From: an uncultured Propioniciclava sp.
GTDB taxonomy: Bacteria > Actinomycetota > Actinomycetes > Propionibacteriales > Propionibacteriaceae
Assembly (NCBI GenBank): GCA_937872005.1
Contig: CALMPQ010000027.1
Coordinates: 1 to 6,362 of the forward strand
Length of the DNA stretch: 6,362 nucleotides
Reading direction: 5' to 3'
Positions 1-6,206 of the stretch are shown piece by piece (the stretch's first letter is position 1; every line of letters starts with the position of its first letter). The notes below the pieces were generated by a model. The model was not told the DNA's origin. It ran no database searches and was given only the letters and a program-made list of their open reading frames with translations. A program made the position numbers and the translations under genes.

Positions 1-183
1 CTCGGCGTCATCGACGGCCTCACGCGGAGGACCCTCGAGGCGGTCTACGTGGAGGGGCGGACCAGCCGGGCCGCCGGCGACGTCCTGGGCATGTCGGCCG
101 ACACCGTGCGGTGGCGGTGCTCCAAGGGCGTCCGGGCGCTGCGTGCGGTGGCGGGGGACCTGCTGGATGCGGTGGCCGGTTAG
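1..183 (+). CDS. Sigma-70 family RNA polymerase sigma factor, C-terminal part (region 4)
   Basis: The frame is open from the first base to a TAG at 181-183, giving 60 residues; the start lies outside the window. The fragment has the layout of sigma region 4, the helix-turn-helix that recognises the -35 promoter element: an arginine-rich helix (RRTLEAVYVEGRTS), the turn (AAGDVLGMSADTVRWR), then a closing amphipathic helix (KGVRALRAVAGDLL). The segment EGRTSRAAGDVLGMS matches the usual 'EGxTxxEAAxxLGxS' pattern of ECF and related group sigma factors. It converges on the response regulator gene, leaving only four bases between the two stop codons. Without regions 2 and 3 the sigma subgroup cannot be assigned. 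A LuxR-type or other HTH regulator remains possible but fits less well. Confidence 0.7.
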   Translation, partial: LGVIDGLTRRTLEAVYVEGRTSRAAGDVLGMSADTVRWRCSKGVRALRAVAGDLLDAVAG

Positions 184-205
184 GGCCTCAGCGGCCCACG
201 AGGCC
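184..205. terminator. Possible bidirectional stem-loop between convergent genes
   Basis: GGCCTC (184-189) and GAGGCC (200-205) form a perfect 6-bp stem with a 10-nt loop, just after the sigma factor stop and over the response regulator stop. No T-run follows on either strand, so this is at best an actinobacterial-style terminator without a U tail. In DNA this rich in G and C such a stem can arise by chance. Confidence 0.22.
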
Positions 206-844
206 GTTCTCGTAGGCGAACAGCACCAGCCCGACGCGGTCGCGGGCCTGCAGCTTGGTGAGCAGGCGACCGATGTGGGTCTTCACCGTGCCCTCGGCCA
301 TGTACAGGTTGCCGGCGATCTCGGCATTGGTGGCACCCGAGGCCACCTCGAGGAGCACCTCGCGCTCGCGTTCGGTGAGCAGCGCCAAGCGGGGGTCGTG
401 CTCGCCCGGGCTGGCCGACAGGGTGGGCGCCACATGGTCGAGCAGTCGGCGGGTGGTGGAAGGTGCCACCACCGCGTCCCCGGCGGCGACGTTGCGGATC
501 GCGCTGAGCAGGTCGGCGGGGCGCGCGTCCTTGAGCATGAAGCCCGACGCGCCCGCCTTGAGCGCGGCGAAGGCGTACTCGTCGAGGTCGAAGGTGGTCA
601 GCACCAGCACCTTGGTGCCCAGCCGGCCCTCGACGATGCGGCGGGTGGCCTCGACGCCGTCCATCACCGGCATGCGGATGTCCATGAGCACGACGTCGGC
701 CGGGTGCGCCTGCAGGGCCCGCACGGTCTCGGCTCCGTCGGGCGCCTCGCCGACGACCTCGAGGTCGTCCTCGGAATCGATGAGCATGCGGAAGCCGCTG
801 CGCACCAGCGCCTGGTCGTCGGCGAGGAACACGCGGATCGTCAT
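188..844 (-). CDS. NarL/LuxR-family response regulator
   Basis: This 218-residue protein has the usual length of the family. The receiver domain spans residues 3-120, with the acidic pocket D9-D10, phosphoacceptor D55 in the motif LMDIRMP, the switch threonine T83 and the conserved lysine K105. A LuxR-type helix-turn-helix occupies about 155-218 (LTEREREVL, then AEGTVKTHIGRLL), so the product is a DNA-binding transcription regulator switched by phosphorylation. The start at 844 is supported by an AAGGAG ribosome site (minus strand, 857-852) seven bases upstream, lying within the 3' end of the kinase gene. The kinase stop lies three bases before this ATG, so the pair is an operon and very probably translationally coupled. 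All key residues are present. The regulon is unknown; the palindrome between the kinase gene and the divergent LCP operon is the nearest candidate target. Confidence 0.95.
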   Translation of the reverse strand: MTIRVFLADDQALVRSGFRMLIDSEDDLEVVGEAPDGAETVRALQAHPADVVLMDIRMPVMDGVEATRRIVEGRLGTKVLVLTTFDLDEYAFAALKAGASGFMLKDARPADLLSAIRNVAAGDAVVAPSTTRRLLDHVAPTLSASPGEHDPRLALLTEREREVLLEVASGATNAEIAGNLYMAEGTVKTHIGRLLTKLQARDRVGLVLFAYENGLVGR

Positions 845-847
845 GGT

Positions 848-2071
848 TCAGCTCCTTCTCACGGGGGTGCCCGCGTGGTCGCGGACCGGGATCGACGCGG
901 TCACCCGGAAGCCGGGCCGGCCCGACAGGGGTCCGGCCTTCAGCGTGCCACCCATGGACGTCACGCGCTCGTACATGCCGCGCAGGCCGTTGCCACCGCC
1001 ATCGGTCGGGTTCTCGATGCCCTCGCCGTCGTCCTGCACGTCGACCGTGATCAGCCCGCGGCTGTAGGTGAGGGTGACCGTCGCGTGGGCGTCCGGCCCC
1101 GCGTGCTTGAGGAAGTTCGTCAGCGCCTCCTGCGTCACCCGGTACAGGGTCAGCGTGAGGGCCTGCGGCACCGGGAACGGCAGCCCGTGCACGATCAGGC
1201 GGGCCCGGTCGCTGGTGCGGTGCACGAGGTCGGGGATGTCGTCGAGCGTCGGCATGGGCGAGAAGTTGGGGGGCTCCGGCGAAGAGGGGTCGGAGCGGAG
1301 CACCCCCACGATCCGGCGCATCTCGTGGAGGGCCTCGCGCCCGGTCTCGGCGATCGTGTCGAGCGCCTCGGCGGCCACCTCGGGCTTGCGCGTGGCCGCG
1401 GCCCGCCCGCCCTCGGCCTGGACGATCATGACCGACAGCGAGTGGGCCACGATGTCGTGCAGTTCGCGCGCGATCATCGCGCGGGTGGACGCCTCGGCCA
1501 GCTTGGTCTGTTGCTCGCGTTCGGCGAGCAGCAGGTCGTACCGCTCCTCGGCGGAGCTGACCTGTGCCGCGCGGGCCTCGGCGACCTCGCGGGTGCGGCG
1601 TCCGATGGCATAGGGCGTCAGCACGGCGCCCAGACAGGCACCCCAGTAGAGGATGTCGGCGCTCGGGTTGGTGTCGAACGCGGCGAACCAGCGCATCGGC
1701 CCCAGGATCGAGGCGAAGGCACCGATCACGATCACCGATCGGGCCAGGTGCCCCGGCACCCAGCGGGCCACGCTGTAGGCGACGATCGGCACGGCGATGA
1801 GCGAGAACGTGGGCCGGTCGATCAGGATCAGCTGGAACACCCCGGCCACGGTGCAGAGGGCGAGCATGGCCAGCGGTGCATGGCGTCGCAGGGCCAGCGG
1901 CAGGGTGAAGGACGCCGACAAGGCGAACAGCCCGGAGTAGTGCAGGGCCCCCGCCGAGGCCGCGATGTAGGGCACGATCGACACGAGGGTCACCGAGACA
2001 GCCAGGATGCTGTCCGCGACCCAGTCCCGCTGGGACGCACCCGGCGGGAACACGACATCGACCATGCTCAT
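848..2071 (-). CDS. Membrane sensor histidine kinase (HisKA_3 / DesK-LiaS type)
   Basis: This 407-residue sensor kinase probably phosphorylates the regulator encoded just downstream. Residues about 18-155 are strongly hydrophobic and can form roughly six membrane helices, with no large extracellular domain, as in intramembrane-sensing kinases. A charged, probably coiled-coil stretch (158-197) leads to the HisKA_3 dimerisation domain with phosphoacceptor H205 in RELHDIVAHSLS. The ATPase domain shows the N box (QEALTNFLKHA, N319), G1 (DDGEG, 347-351) and G2 (GNGLRGM, 360-366). The frame stays open upstream to 2335, but that extra part is Arg/Pro-rich and antisense to the divergent operon. I chose ATG 2071 because a TAGGCT -10 box ends seven bases before it and no ribosome site is visible, which suggests a leaderless mRNA. 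ATG 2065 is the alternative start. Confidence 0.93.
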   Translation of the reverse strand: MSMVDVVFPPGASQRDWVADSILAVSVTLVSIVPYIAASAGALHYSGLFALSASFTLPLALRRHAPLAMLALCTVAGVFQLILIDRPTFSLIAVPIVAYSVARWVPGHLARSVIVIGAFASILGPMRWFAAFDTNPSADILYWGACLGAVLTPYAIGRRTREVAEARAAQVSSAEERYDLLLAEREQQTKLAEASTRAMIARELHDIVAHSLSVMIVQAEGGRAAATRKPEVAAEALDTIAETGREALHEMRRIVGVLRSDPSSPEPPNFSPMPTLDDIPDLVHRTSDRARLIVHGLPFPVPQALTLTLYRVTQEALTNFLKHAGPDAHATVTLTYSRGLITVDVQDDGEGIENPTDGGGNGLRGMYERVTSMGGTLKAGPLSGRPGFRVTASIPVRDHAGTPVRRS

Positions 2072-2078
2072 CAGCGCC

Positions 2079-2084
2079 AGCCTA
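2079..2084 (-). promoter_or_regulatory. -10 box of the kinase-regulator operon (leaderless)
   Basis: Read on the minus strand the hexamer is TAGGCT, a TANNNT-type -10, followed by exactly seven bases and then the ATG at 2071. That spacing puts the transcription start at or within a base of the start codon. No convincing -35 hexamer is seen. The same TAGGCT hexamer precedes the second LCP gene. Confidence 0.5.
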
Positions 2085-2101
2085 TTGGGGTCGTACAATA
2101 G
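2082..2101. promoter_or_regulatory. Inverted repeat overlapping both divergent -10 boxes (candidate operator)
   Basis: CTATTG (2082-2087) and CAATAG (2096-2101) are perfect inverted repeats separated by eight bases. The left arm overlaps half of the minus-strand -10 (2079-2084) and the right arm covers most of the plus-strand -10 (2094-2099). The arms are AT-rich against a GC-rich background. LuxR-type response regulators commonly bind such dyads as dimers, so autoregulation by the adjacent regulator is plausible. This is inference; no family consensus was matched. Confidence 0.4.
2094..2099 (+). promoter_or_regulatory. -10 box of the microprotein-LCP operon (leaderless)
   Basis: TACAAT is close to the TATAAT consensus and is followed by seven bases and the GTG at 2107, so transcription should begin at or next to that start codon. 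No ribosome site precedes the GTG, which agrees with leaderless translation. No clear -35 is visible; the expected position falls inside the start of the divergent kinase gene. Confidence 0.55.
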
Positions 2102-2106
2102 CCGCC

Positions 2107-2259
2107 GTGAGAGCGGCGCCCTGGATCGTGACGGTGTTCGCGTTGGGCGTCGCGGCCGTGCTGCGCAGCCGACGCGAGAGCCGTGAGCGTGACGCCGCCG
2201 TGTGGGCCGACGCCACCGATGCCCTCCAGGGCGACCCGACCGGGAGGGAACACGCATGA
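2107..2259 (+). CDS. Small single-pass membrane protein, DLW-39-like
   Basis: This GTG-started frame encodes 50 residues. Residues 5-19 (PWIVTVFALGVAAVL) form one short membrane helix. A basic/charged stretch follows (20-29) and then the segment AAVWADATDAL. A small N-terminal helix, charged stretch and 'LWAEATD'-like motif resemble the actinobacterial DLW-39 small-protein family, whose function I do not know; the assignment rests on memory of the motif. The TGA overlaps the ATG of the LCP gene by four bases (ATGA), so the two are translationally coupled. Support for the start is the TACAAT box seven bases upstream. It may assist or modulate the membrane-anchored LCP enzyme, but nothing in the sequence proves that. 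Confidence 0.65.
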   Translation: MRAAPWIVTVFALGVAAVLRSRRESRERDAAVWADATDALQGDPTGREHA

Positions 2260-3266
2260 GCAGCAGGCCGAGCCGCGCCATCGAGGAGCCGCGCAGGCGG
2301 GGCTTCGTGACCTGGTTCTTCGCCGTCATCGGCATCGTGGTCGCCCTGGCCCTGATGGTCGGCGGGTTCTACGTGTGGCGGCTGTGGTCCACCGCCAACG
2401 ACATCGAGCGCACGAACACGCTGCTGCCGGCCGACGACGCCGACCGGCCCGACGCGAACGCGGCCGCGGCCGGCTCCTTCAACTACGTGTTGATGGGTAG
2501 CGACTCCCGCGGTGATGGTGACCGCGGCCGAAGCGACGTGCTGATGCTGGCCCACGTCCCGCCGAGCCGCGACAAGGTGTACATCGTGTCGTTCCCCCGC
2601 GACATGTGGGTGCAGATCCCGGGCCGGGGCATGGCCAAGATCAACGCCGCCTACGCGTACGGCGGCGAGGCCCTGGCCACCCGCACGCTCGAGTCGCTGG
2701 TCGGCGTCCGCATGGATCATGCGGCGAAGATCAACTTCGACGGCTTCGTCGGGCTGACCAACCAGCTCGGTGGGGTCACCGTGAACAACAAGCACGCCTC
2801 GAACGTGGGCGAGTACTCCTGGCCCAAGGGCGAGGTGACGGTGCAGGGTGACGAGGCGCTCGCGTTCGTGCGCCAGCGCTACGGCATGCCGAACGGCGAC
2901 CTGGACCGCGCGGAGCGCCAGCGCGCCGTGGTGAAGGCGATCCTGCAGAGGATGCTCACCCTCGACGTGCTCGCCAACCCGCTGAAGTTCAACGACGTCA
3001 TGGGGCAACTGGGCCAGTACTTCACGGTCGACGAGGGCCTCACCAACCCGGTCATCTTCAGCACCGCCACCAGCATGAAGGTCAACTCCGGCGACGACAT
3101 CGTCCTCCTGCAGGCACCGATCTCGGGGTTCGGCCGGTCGGGGGACGGGCAGTCCATCGACGTCGTCAACGAGGCCCAGCTGGCCGAGATGGCCCACGCC
3201 GTCAGGACCGGCACGATGGCCGACTACGCGGCGAAGTACAAGGACCAGCCCCTGGTCGGGGGCTGA
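2256..3266 (+). CDS. LCP (LytR-CpsA-Psr) family wall-polymer ligase, copy 1
   Basis: This 336-residue protein has a short basic cytoplasmic N-terminus, a membrane helix at about 18-42, a short linker (43-72) and an extracellular LCP domain (about 73-320). LCP enzymes move undecaprenyl-linked glycopolymers onto peptidoglycan. Conserved family motifs are present: GSDSR (81-85), DRGRSD (89-94), SFPRDMWV (112-119), KINAAYAYGG (128-137), NFDGF (160-164) and a C-terminal active-site segment with RQR (206-208) and GDLDRAERQ (214-222). These include the Asp/Arg residues that bind metal and pyrophosphate in family structures. The ATG at 2256 is preceded by GGGAGGG (2242-2248) seven bases upstream; an in-frame GTG at 2202 would add 18 residues with no membrane logic. 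No LytR_C domain follows. The gene is often labelled 'LytR transcriptional regulator', which is outdated. The specific polymer is unknown. Confidence 0.94.
   Translation: MSSRPSRAIEEPRRRGFVTWFFAVIGIVVALALMVGGFYVWRLWSTANDIERTNTLLPADDADRPDANAAAAGSFNYVLMGSDSRGDGDRGRSDVLMLAHVPPSRDKVYIVSFPRDMWVQIPGRGMAKINAAYAYGGEALATRTLESLVGVRMDHAAKINFDGFVGLTNQLGGVTVNNKHASNVGEYSWPKGEVTVQGDEALAFVRQRYGMPNGDLDRAERQRAVVKAILQRMLTLDVLANPLKFNDVMGQLGQYFTVDEGLTNPVIFSTATSMKVNSGDDIVLLQAPISGFGRSGDGQSIDVVNEAQLAEMAHAVRTGTMADYAAKYKDQPLVGG
3246..3265 (+). terminator. Stem-loop at the end of LCP copy 1
   Basis: CAGCCCC (3246-3252) and GGGGCTG (3259-3265) form a perfect 7-bp GC-rich stem with a 6-nt loop that runs into the stop codon. 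There is no T-run, so a terminator role is tentative. A second stem, GGCGGC (3301-3306) with GCCGCC (3316-3321), lies in the following 83-bp gap and is an equal candidate. Confidence 0.25.
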
Positions 3267-3292
3267 GCCAGGCCCGGGGCGTCCACGACTGA

Positions 3293-4777
<1,485 letters not shown>

Positions 4778-4779
4778 AA

Positions 4780-4804
4780 TCGCCGTGGCGACGAGCTGAT
4801 CAGC
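4780..4804. terminator. Two short palindromes between convergent tpl and LCP copy 2
   Basis: TCGCC-GT-GGCGA (4780-4791) and the 10-bp palindrome GCTGATCAGC (4795-4804) fill the 22-bp gap and run over the LCP copy 2 stop codon. Neither is followed by a T-run on either strand. They may limit read-through between the converging genes, but support is weak. Confidence 0.2.
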
Positions 4805-5897
4805 GGGGGTAGGACGCCAGGGTCCCGTTGTGGATCCCGTCGGCCATGGCCCGCATGCGGGACCAGTCGACCACGTTGATCGACTGCCCGCCGCGGCTGC
4901 GGCCGAAGCCGGCGATGGGGGCCTGCAGCGAGACGATGTCGCCGCGGCCGGAGAGGCGCATGGACGCCGCGGTCGAGACGATGGCGCCGTTGGAGAGGCC
5001 CGAGTCGACGGTGACGAAGCTGCCGAGTCGCCCGATGACGGCGTTGAAGCGGGCAGGGTTGGCGATGGTCTCGGCCGAGAGCACCTTGCCCATGATCGCC
5101 TCGAGCACCAGGCGCTGGCGCTCGGCCCGGTCGAGGTCGCCGCGGGGGAGGTTCTTGCGTTCGCGGACGTAGGAGAGCGCCTTCTCGCCCTGCAGTGTGA
5201 CCTGACCGCGCGGGAAGCCGGGGCTGGCGTGCTTGTTGTTGACCGTGACTCCCCCGACGGCGTCGGTGAGGCCGATGAACCCGTCGAAGTTGATCATCGC
5301 CGCGTGGTCGACGCGGGTGCCGATGAGGTTCTCGACCGTGCGCACAGCGAGGGGGACGCCCCCGTAGGCGTACCCGGCGTTGATCTTCGCGGCCCCGCGG
5401 CCCGGGATCGTGACCCACATGTCGCGGGTGAACGAGATCAGGTACACCTTGTCGCGCGACGGCGGGACGTGGGCGAGGATCATCACGTCGCTGCGGCCCC
5501 GGTCGCGGGGCCCCCGCGAGTCGGTGCCGAGCAGCAGGTAGTTCATCGACCCGGCCACCCCGGGACCGGGACGGCCCGGGTTGATGCTCCCGCCGGGCTC
5601 GGCGATGCCGCCCTCGATCGTCGGCTCGGTGGTGTCCCCCTCGGGCGTCTCGGCCGGGGCCTGCCCGTCCTGCGTGCCGAGGTTCGGTTGGGTGTCGAGG
5701 TTGGGGTCCTCCTGCAGCGGCGAGTCGTCGGGCATGAGGTCCTCGCGCGGCATCCCGCTCAGCGCCTGGTTGACCGACCACCCGTAGTACCCACCGACAC
5801 CCAGACCCGCGACGAGGACGACGACGAGGACGGCGAGCAGTGCGCGTCGCCACGCGGGCTTCCGCTTCGGCTGCTGGGGTTGCGCCTCGGTCGACAT
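4800..5897 (-). CDS. LCP (LytR-CpsA-Psr) family wall-polymer ligase, copy 2
   Basis: This 365-residue paralogue of the protein at 2256-3266 has a basic N-terminus, a membrane helix at about 17-38 and the LCP domain at about 116-345. Family motifs are GTDSR (124-128), DRGRSD (132-137), SFTRDMWV (155-162), KINAGYAYGG (171-180), NFDGF (203-207), RER (245-247) and GDLDRAERQ (253-261). It differs from copy 1 in its linker (about 42-115): roughly 70 residues rich in Pro, Gly, Asp and Glu, with a short tandem repeat (PNLDTQ-PNLGTQ, 65-75), giving a longer flexible stalk outside the membrane. The ATG at 5897 has a strong GGAGG site (minus strand, 5908-5904) six bases upstream. A TAGGCT box at 5938-5933 is the likely -10, so unlike its neighbours it has a leader of about 30 bases. 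Role: attachment of wall glycopolymers to peptidoglycan; the polymer is unknown. Confidence 0.94.
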   Translation of the reverse strand: MSTEAQPQQPKRKPAWRRALLAVLVVVLVAGLGVGGYYGWSVNQALSGMPREDLMPDDSPLQEDPNLDTQPNLGTQDGQAPAETPEGDTTEPTIEGGIAEPGGSINPGRPGPGVAGSMNYLLLGTDSRGPRDRGRSDVMILAHVPPSRDKVYLISFTRDMWVTIPGRGAAKINAGYAYGGVPLAVRTVENLIGTRVDHAAMINFDGFIGLTDAVGGVTVNNKHASPGFPRGQVTLQGEKALSYVRERKNLPRGDLDRAERQRLVLEAIMGKVLSAETIANPARFNAVIGRLGSFVTVDSGLSNGAIVSTAASMRLSGRGDIVSLQAPIAGFGRSRGGQSINVVDWSRMRAMADGIHNGTLASYPR

Positions 5898-5932
5898 GGG
5901 CCACCTCCGGGGTTTGCTGGGGCTCTGCCCTC

Positions 5933-5938
5933 AGCCTA
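5933..5938 (-). promoter_or_regulatory. Probable -10 box of LCP copy 2
   Basis: The minus-strand hexamer is TAGGCT, identical to that of the kinase operon. Transcription would begin near 5926, giving a leader of about 30 bases with the GGAGG ribosome site. No good -35 is visible at 17-18 bp. Confidence 0.35.
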
Positions 5939-5947
5939 GGTGCCCTT

Positions 5948-5962
5948 GCCAAGGGATTTCGA
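5948..5962 (+). repeat. Imperfect direct repeat of the attachment core
   Basis: GCCAAGGGATTTCGA (5948-5962) matches GCCAAGGGGACTCGA (5989-6003) at 12 of 15 positions, in the same orientation, 41 bp apart. It also forms its own small dyad, CCCTT-GCC-AAGGG (5943-5955). It may be an extra integrase-binding half-site or a relic of an earlier att site. Confidence 0.35.
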
Positions 5963-5981
5963 TCGTCCGGTGACGTCGTGG

Positions 5982-6009
5982 TGGTGGAGCCAAGGGGACT
6001 CGAACCCCT
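5982..6009 (-). pseudogene. Orphan 3' end of an alanine-type tRNA or tmRNA (T arm, acceptor strand, CCA)
   Basis: On the minus strand the order is T stem AGGGG (6009-6005), loop TTCGAGT (6004-5998), T stem CCCCT (5997-5993), acceptor strand TGGCTCC (5992-5986), discriminator A (5985) and encoded CCA (5984-5982). U at position 70 and A73, as in GCUCCACCA, are the alanine identity pattern shared by tRNA-Ala and tmRNA (5' strand GGGGC...). No matching 5' strand exists upstream; GGGCTTA at 6067-6061 pairs poorly, and I could not fold a D arm or anticodon arm, although GCCTAGTGG (6058-6050) looks D-arm-like. I read it as the 3' fragment left at one end of an element integrated in such a gene. A strongly degenerate class II tRNA is the alternative. 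Confidence 0.6.
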
Positions 6010-6014
6010 TGGCT
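5988..6014. other. Candidate attachment (att) core site
   Basis: AGCCAAGGGG (5988-5997) and CCCCTTGGCT (6005-6014) are perfect 10-bp inverted repeats around the 7-base T-loop sequence ACTCGAA (5998-6004). Ten-base arms flanking a 7-bp spacer is the typical layout of a tyrosine-recombinase core site using a tRNA T loop as crossover region. Only the inner five pairs are explained by the T stem; the outer five are extra. An integrase gene starts 193 bp away on the plus strand. Confidence 0.55.
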
Positions 6015-6136
6015 GCCGTCCCGTGATCGAGAGCGTTCAACCCCCGCGACCACTAGGCAATAAGCCCATCTGACTACCGGGAACACCTGTATCTAGTTGG
6101 TGCACACCAGTGTAGCCACAACATGCAGAACGTGCC

Positions 6137-6142
6137 TAGAAT
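6137..6142 (+). promoter_or_regulatory. -10 box of the integrase gene
   Basis: TAGAAT is near-consensus and lies 64 bases before the GTG at 6207. Transcription would start near 6149, giving a leader of about 58 bases that contains the repeat, the hairpin and the DnaA-box-like 9-mer. No convincing -35 hexamer is seen. Confidence 0.5.
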
Positions 6143-6150
6143 GGACACAA

Positions 6151-6180
6151 ATCCTCCCCCGATCCTCCCCCGAGGGGAGG
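6151..6180 (+). repeat. Tandem 11-bp repeat plus hairpin in the integrase leader
   Basis: ATCCTCCCCCG occurs twice in tandem (6151-6161 and 6162-6172) and is followed by AGGGGAGG. CCTCCCC of the second copy (6164-6170) pairs perfectly with GGGGAGG (6174-6180) over a 3-nt loop. The first copy (6153-6159) can pair with the same GGGGAGG, so two mutually exclusive hairpins are possible. The structure lies between the -10 box and the ribosome site of the integrase gene. Confidence 0.5.
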
Positions 6181-6183
6181 CGG

Positions 6184-6192
6184 TTATCCACA
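6184..6192 (+). promoter_or_regulatory. Perfect consensus DnaA-box 9-mer
   Basis: TTATCCACA is the strict DnaA-box consensus; actinobacterial origins mostly use the close variant TTGTCCACA. It lies in the integrase leader between the hairpin and the AGGAG ribosome site. A 9-mer with six A/T bases is rare in DNA of this composition, but it is single, so an origin is not indicated. Confidence 0.4.
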
Positions 6193-6206
6193 GGACAGGA
6201 GCGGTC

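Larger units (their letters stand above)
5898..6206. other. Gene-free stretch at the chromosome/element junction
   Basis: No convincing coding frame lies here. From left to right it holds the ribosome site and promoter of LCP copy 2, an imperfect att-like repeat, the tRNA/tmRNA 3' end in a palindrome, a less GC-rich segment (about 6050-6160) that includes the inverted repeat TGGTG-CA-CACCA (6098-6109), and the integrase promoter and leader. The composition shift and repeats fit an attachment region with integrase or excisionase binding sites, but no arm-type sites could be defined. Confidence 0.55.

Noticed and set aside
143..2101. A 652-codon plus-strand open frame opposite the kinase and regulator genes
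   Set aside because: It is antisense to two genes with complete conserved motifs. Its translation is Arg/Gly/His/Val-rich with no domain, typical of shadow frames in GC-rich DNA.
2072..2335. N-terminal extension of the kinase frame upstream of 2071
   Set aside because: The 88 extra codons are Arg/Pro-rich, antisense to the divergent microprotein and LCP start, and lie before the -10 box.
4780..4804. A confident intrinsic terminator between tpl and LCP copy 2
   Set aside because: The stems are 5 bp with short loops and have no T-run on either strand, so only a low-confidence entry was kept.
5982..6067. A complete class II (Ser-like) tRNA on the minus strand
   Set aside because: GCCTAGTGG at 6058-6050 resembles a Ser D arm, but GGGCTTA pairs with the acceptor strand only with a mismatch and several wobbles, and no anticodon arm with a standard loop could be built.
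5840..6073. Plus-strand frame encoding EPRGLEPLGCRP, overlapping the tRNA-like segment
   Set aside because: Such peptides arise when the reverse complement of a tRNA T arm is translated. The frame also overlaps LCP copy 2 and has no start context.
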